7,266 nt of DNA. Source: Bacteroidales bacterium (GTDB lineage: Bacteria; Bacteroidota; Bacteroidia; Bacteroidales; VadinHA17). Below, piece by piece: positions 5,903-7,266 of the stretch; the first letter of the stretch is position 1, and every line of letters begins with the position of its first letter. Location of the stretch: assembly GCA_003501665.1 (NCBI GenBank), contig DNOQ01000098.1:1-7266 (forward strand), in the 5' to 3' direction. The position numbers were made by a program, and so were the translations under genes. A model generated the notes under the pieces. The model saw only the letters and a list, made by a program, of their open reading frames with translations. It was not told the origin of the DNA and ran no database searches.

Positions 5903-7266
5903 TCAGTTGATAAAGACCGCTTCGTTCCTGTAATTGATGACTATCGTTACCAGTGTTCCGGCAGGCTGGCCGCTGTCGTCGGTAAGGTCGGAGACATTGT
6001 AGCTGTAAGTATCCTCATAATACCTGTTGCACAGTTCGAACAGTTCGTTCATCAGTTTCATTCCCCTGCCTGTCGAACCGCTCTGCTCCTCTGCTGCGCG
6101 TGTTCTGCCGATGCCGTTGTCCTTCACCTCAATCGTGAGCTCATTGCCGCTGCCCCTGACTTTGATTGCCAGGTGACCACCTTCCTCGAGTCCTGCAAGA
6201 CCGTGTTTTACTGAATTCTCTGCAAAGAGCTGGATGACGAGCTTGGGAACAGGAAGATCGGCATTGACCTCCTCAGGCATGTCAATTACATATTCGAAAC
6301 TGTTTCCAAACCTCATCTTCTCAAGTGCGAGGTACTCCTTGCAAAATCCGAGCTCCTCGTCCAGGGTGCGCCTTGATTTGCCGGCGGAGAGCAACAGCTC
6401 GCGGTAGAGACCGGAGAACCTGAGCAGACTTTCCCTGACCTTATCCTTGTCTGACAGCTCAACTAGATGCAAGACTGAGTTGAGAGCATTGAGGGTGAAG
6501 TGAGGGTCGAGCTGGTTCCTTATCAATGCCAGTTGCAACTCGGAGATCTTTTTTCGCTCCTCCTCCCTTCTGAGGAGCGCCCTCTTCTGTGTGTACTGAA
6601 TCAGCAGTACGAATGCTATGAAGGCGCCATAGATAATCGGGTAGAAGGCGAATGAGGCATAATAATAGGGATTTGGACGATATTCCAGGATGGCCTGCCT
6701 TGTGCCCGACTGCAGAAAGATTTCAGGCCACTCAGCCTGGTTGTAAATTATGGAGATTTCCGGTTCATTCTTATAATCCCAGCCTATGTCAGCCACTGCA
6801 GGCCGGGTAAATCCGGACCGGTACACTGAAAATTTCCCGGTCTCAATGCTGAAGATGATGATTTCCTGTGATCCGTCAAGGTCAATATCCCTGGTTGTAA
6901 GATTTGGTGAGCCGATATAATCGATAACCCGTCTGATCCTCTTTTGCTTATCGAGCAGGACGATTCCCCTGTCTCGTTCAAGCAGTGCATATACAGGTTC
7001 ATTTTTCCTGTTCACCGTCATCAGGCTGTTGTATGCTGATGCCTTGACGGGTGTCCTGCCTGTAACGGCGCCGTTTATTCCGAATGACCATAAAACAGCA
7101 GTGGAGTCAGGTTCAACACTGCTAACCAACAGGTCTGTCACGGTATTCCCATTGGCGTGAAGCACCATGGGTTTTACCAGGGCGAAACTGCCCCTCAGCT
7201 CAACAGGGTCAAAGATGAAGCGGAGGTTACGGTCAAGAACTGTCAGCCAGGCCGACTGGTCATGGT
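5903..7266 (-). CDS. LytS/YehU-family sensor histidine kinase (5' partial)
   Basis: The reverse frame ends at TGA (5905-5903) and stays open to the right edge, giving 453 visible residues; numbering starts at the first whole codon (7264). An ATG at 7168 is internal to a longer gene, since 32 in-frame residues precede it without a stop. The visible N-terminal part (1-200) is probably extracytoplasmic and contains the FG-GAP/VCBS-like calcium motif DIDLDGSQEI (126-135). One transmembrane helix follows (about 200-222), then a basic, charged linker (RREEERKKI). The His_kinase (PF06580) core shows NQLDPHFTLNALNS (250-263), with the phospho-acceptor H255; HFTLN replaces the usual HFLFN. The HATPase part has ENSVKHG (349-355), DNGIG (382-386) and GRGMKL (399-404). 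This family autophosphorylates and passes phosphate to LytTR-type regulators. No such regulator lies downstream; one could lie beyond the right edge. The kinase call is firm; the signal sensed is unknown. Confidence 0.93.
   Translation of the reverse strand, partial: HDQSAWLTVLDRNLRFIFDPVELRGSFALVKPMVLHANGNTVTDLLVSSVEPDSTAVLWSFGINGAVTGRTPVKASAYNSLMTVNRKNEPVYALLERDRGIVLLDKQKRIRRVIDYIGSPNLTTRDIDLDGSQEIIIFSIETGKFSVYRSGFTRPAVADIGWDYKNEPEISIIYNQAEWPEIFLQSGTRQAILEYRPNPYYYASFAFYPIIYGAFIAFVLLIQYTQKRALLRREEERKKISELQLALIRNQLDPHFTLNALNSVLHLVELSDKDKVRESLLRFSGLYRELLLSAGKSRRTLDEELGFCKEYLALEKMRFGNSFEYVIDMPEEVNADLPVPKLVIQLFAENSVKHGLAGLEEGGHLAIKVRGSGNELTIEVKDNGIGRTRAAEEQSGSTGRGMKLMNELFELCNRYYEDTYSYNVSDLTDDSGQPAGTLVTIVINYRNEAVFIN

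Noticed and set aside
5867..6214. Forward 115-residue open frame at the start of the convergent region
   Set aside because: Most of it is opposite the ATPase domain of the histidine kinase, whose motifs are clear, and it has no signal peptide or domain of its own.
5903..7168. Kinase as a complete 421-aa protein starting at the ATG at 7168
   Set aside because: The frame continues without a stop for 32 more codons to the window edge, and starting at 7168 would leave the sensor region without a signal or membrane anchor at its N-terminus. It is better read as 5' partial.
1..7266. CRISPR array, insertion sequence, toxin-antitoxin pair or phage-defence genes
   Set aside because: No regularly spaced repeats, terminal inverted repeats, transposase motifs or nuclease/toxin motifs are visible in any plausible coding frame.

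Overview
The window looks like a chromosomal segment from a Bacteroidota (Bacteroidetes) bacterium. Three things point there. The tRNA gene is preceded by a promoter of the Bacteroidetes type (TTTG, 19-base spacer, TACATTTG). One protein carries the 'Fibrobacter succinogenes major paralogous' (FISUMP) domain, which is common in secreted Bacteroidetes proteins. The forward genes have A-rich leaders with no good Shine-Dalgarno sequence and encode secreted proteins whose signal peptides end in Ala-Gln. Genus cannot be read from this window.

Layout. Positions 3-140 hold the last 45 codons of a forward ORF whose body lies off the left edge (low-complexity, unidentified). A compact tRNA-Arg(CCT) unit follows: promoter 144-174, tRNA 190-261, terminator 266-308. 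After about 230 non-coding bases come three co-directional genes for exported proteins: a 258-aa FISUMP-domain protein (542-1318), a 360-aa protein of unknown family (1342-2424) and a 1097-aa protein (2504-5797). The gaps are 23 and 79 bases, so they could form one operon. A convergent reverse-strand gene (5903-7266, 5' end off the right edge) encodes a LytS/YehU-type membrane sensor histidine kinase.

Main observation. The 360-aa protein and roughly the first 436 residues of the 1097-aa protein are diverged relatives: several blocks occur in the same order, including two cysteines that may be equivalent. The larger protein adds a longer helical insert, a Pro-rich linker, TPR-like repeats, a long helical region and a Gly-rich beta-type C-terminal domain. 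I do not recognise a named family for the shared module. The three forward genes therefore look like a small cassette of secreted or envelope proteins of unknown function beside a tRNA gene. The cassette appears more AT-rich than the sequence on either side, which hints at an accessory islet, but no repeat of the tRNA 3' end, integrase or transposase is visible.

The kinase may sense an envelope signal through an FG-GAP-like periplasmic region. Its usual LytTR regulator is not downstream in this window, and nothing here links the kinase functionally to the secreted cassette.
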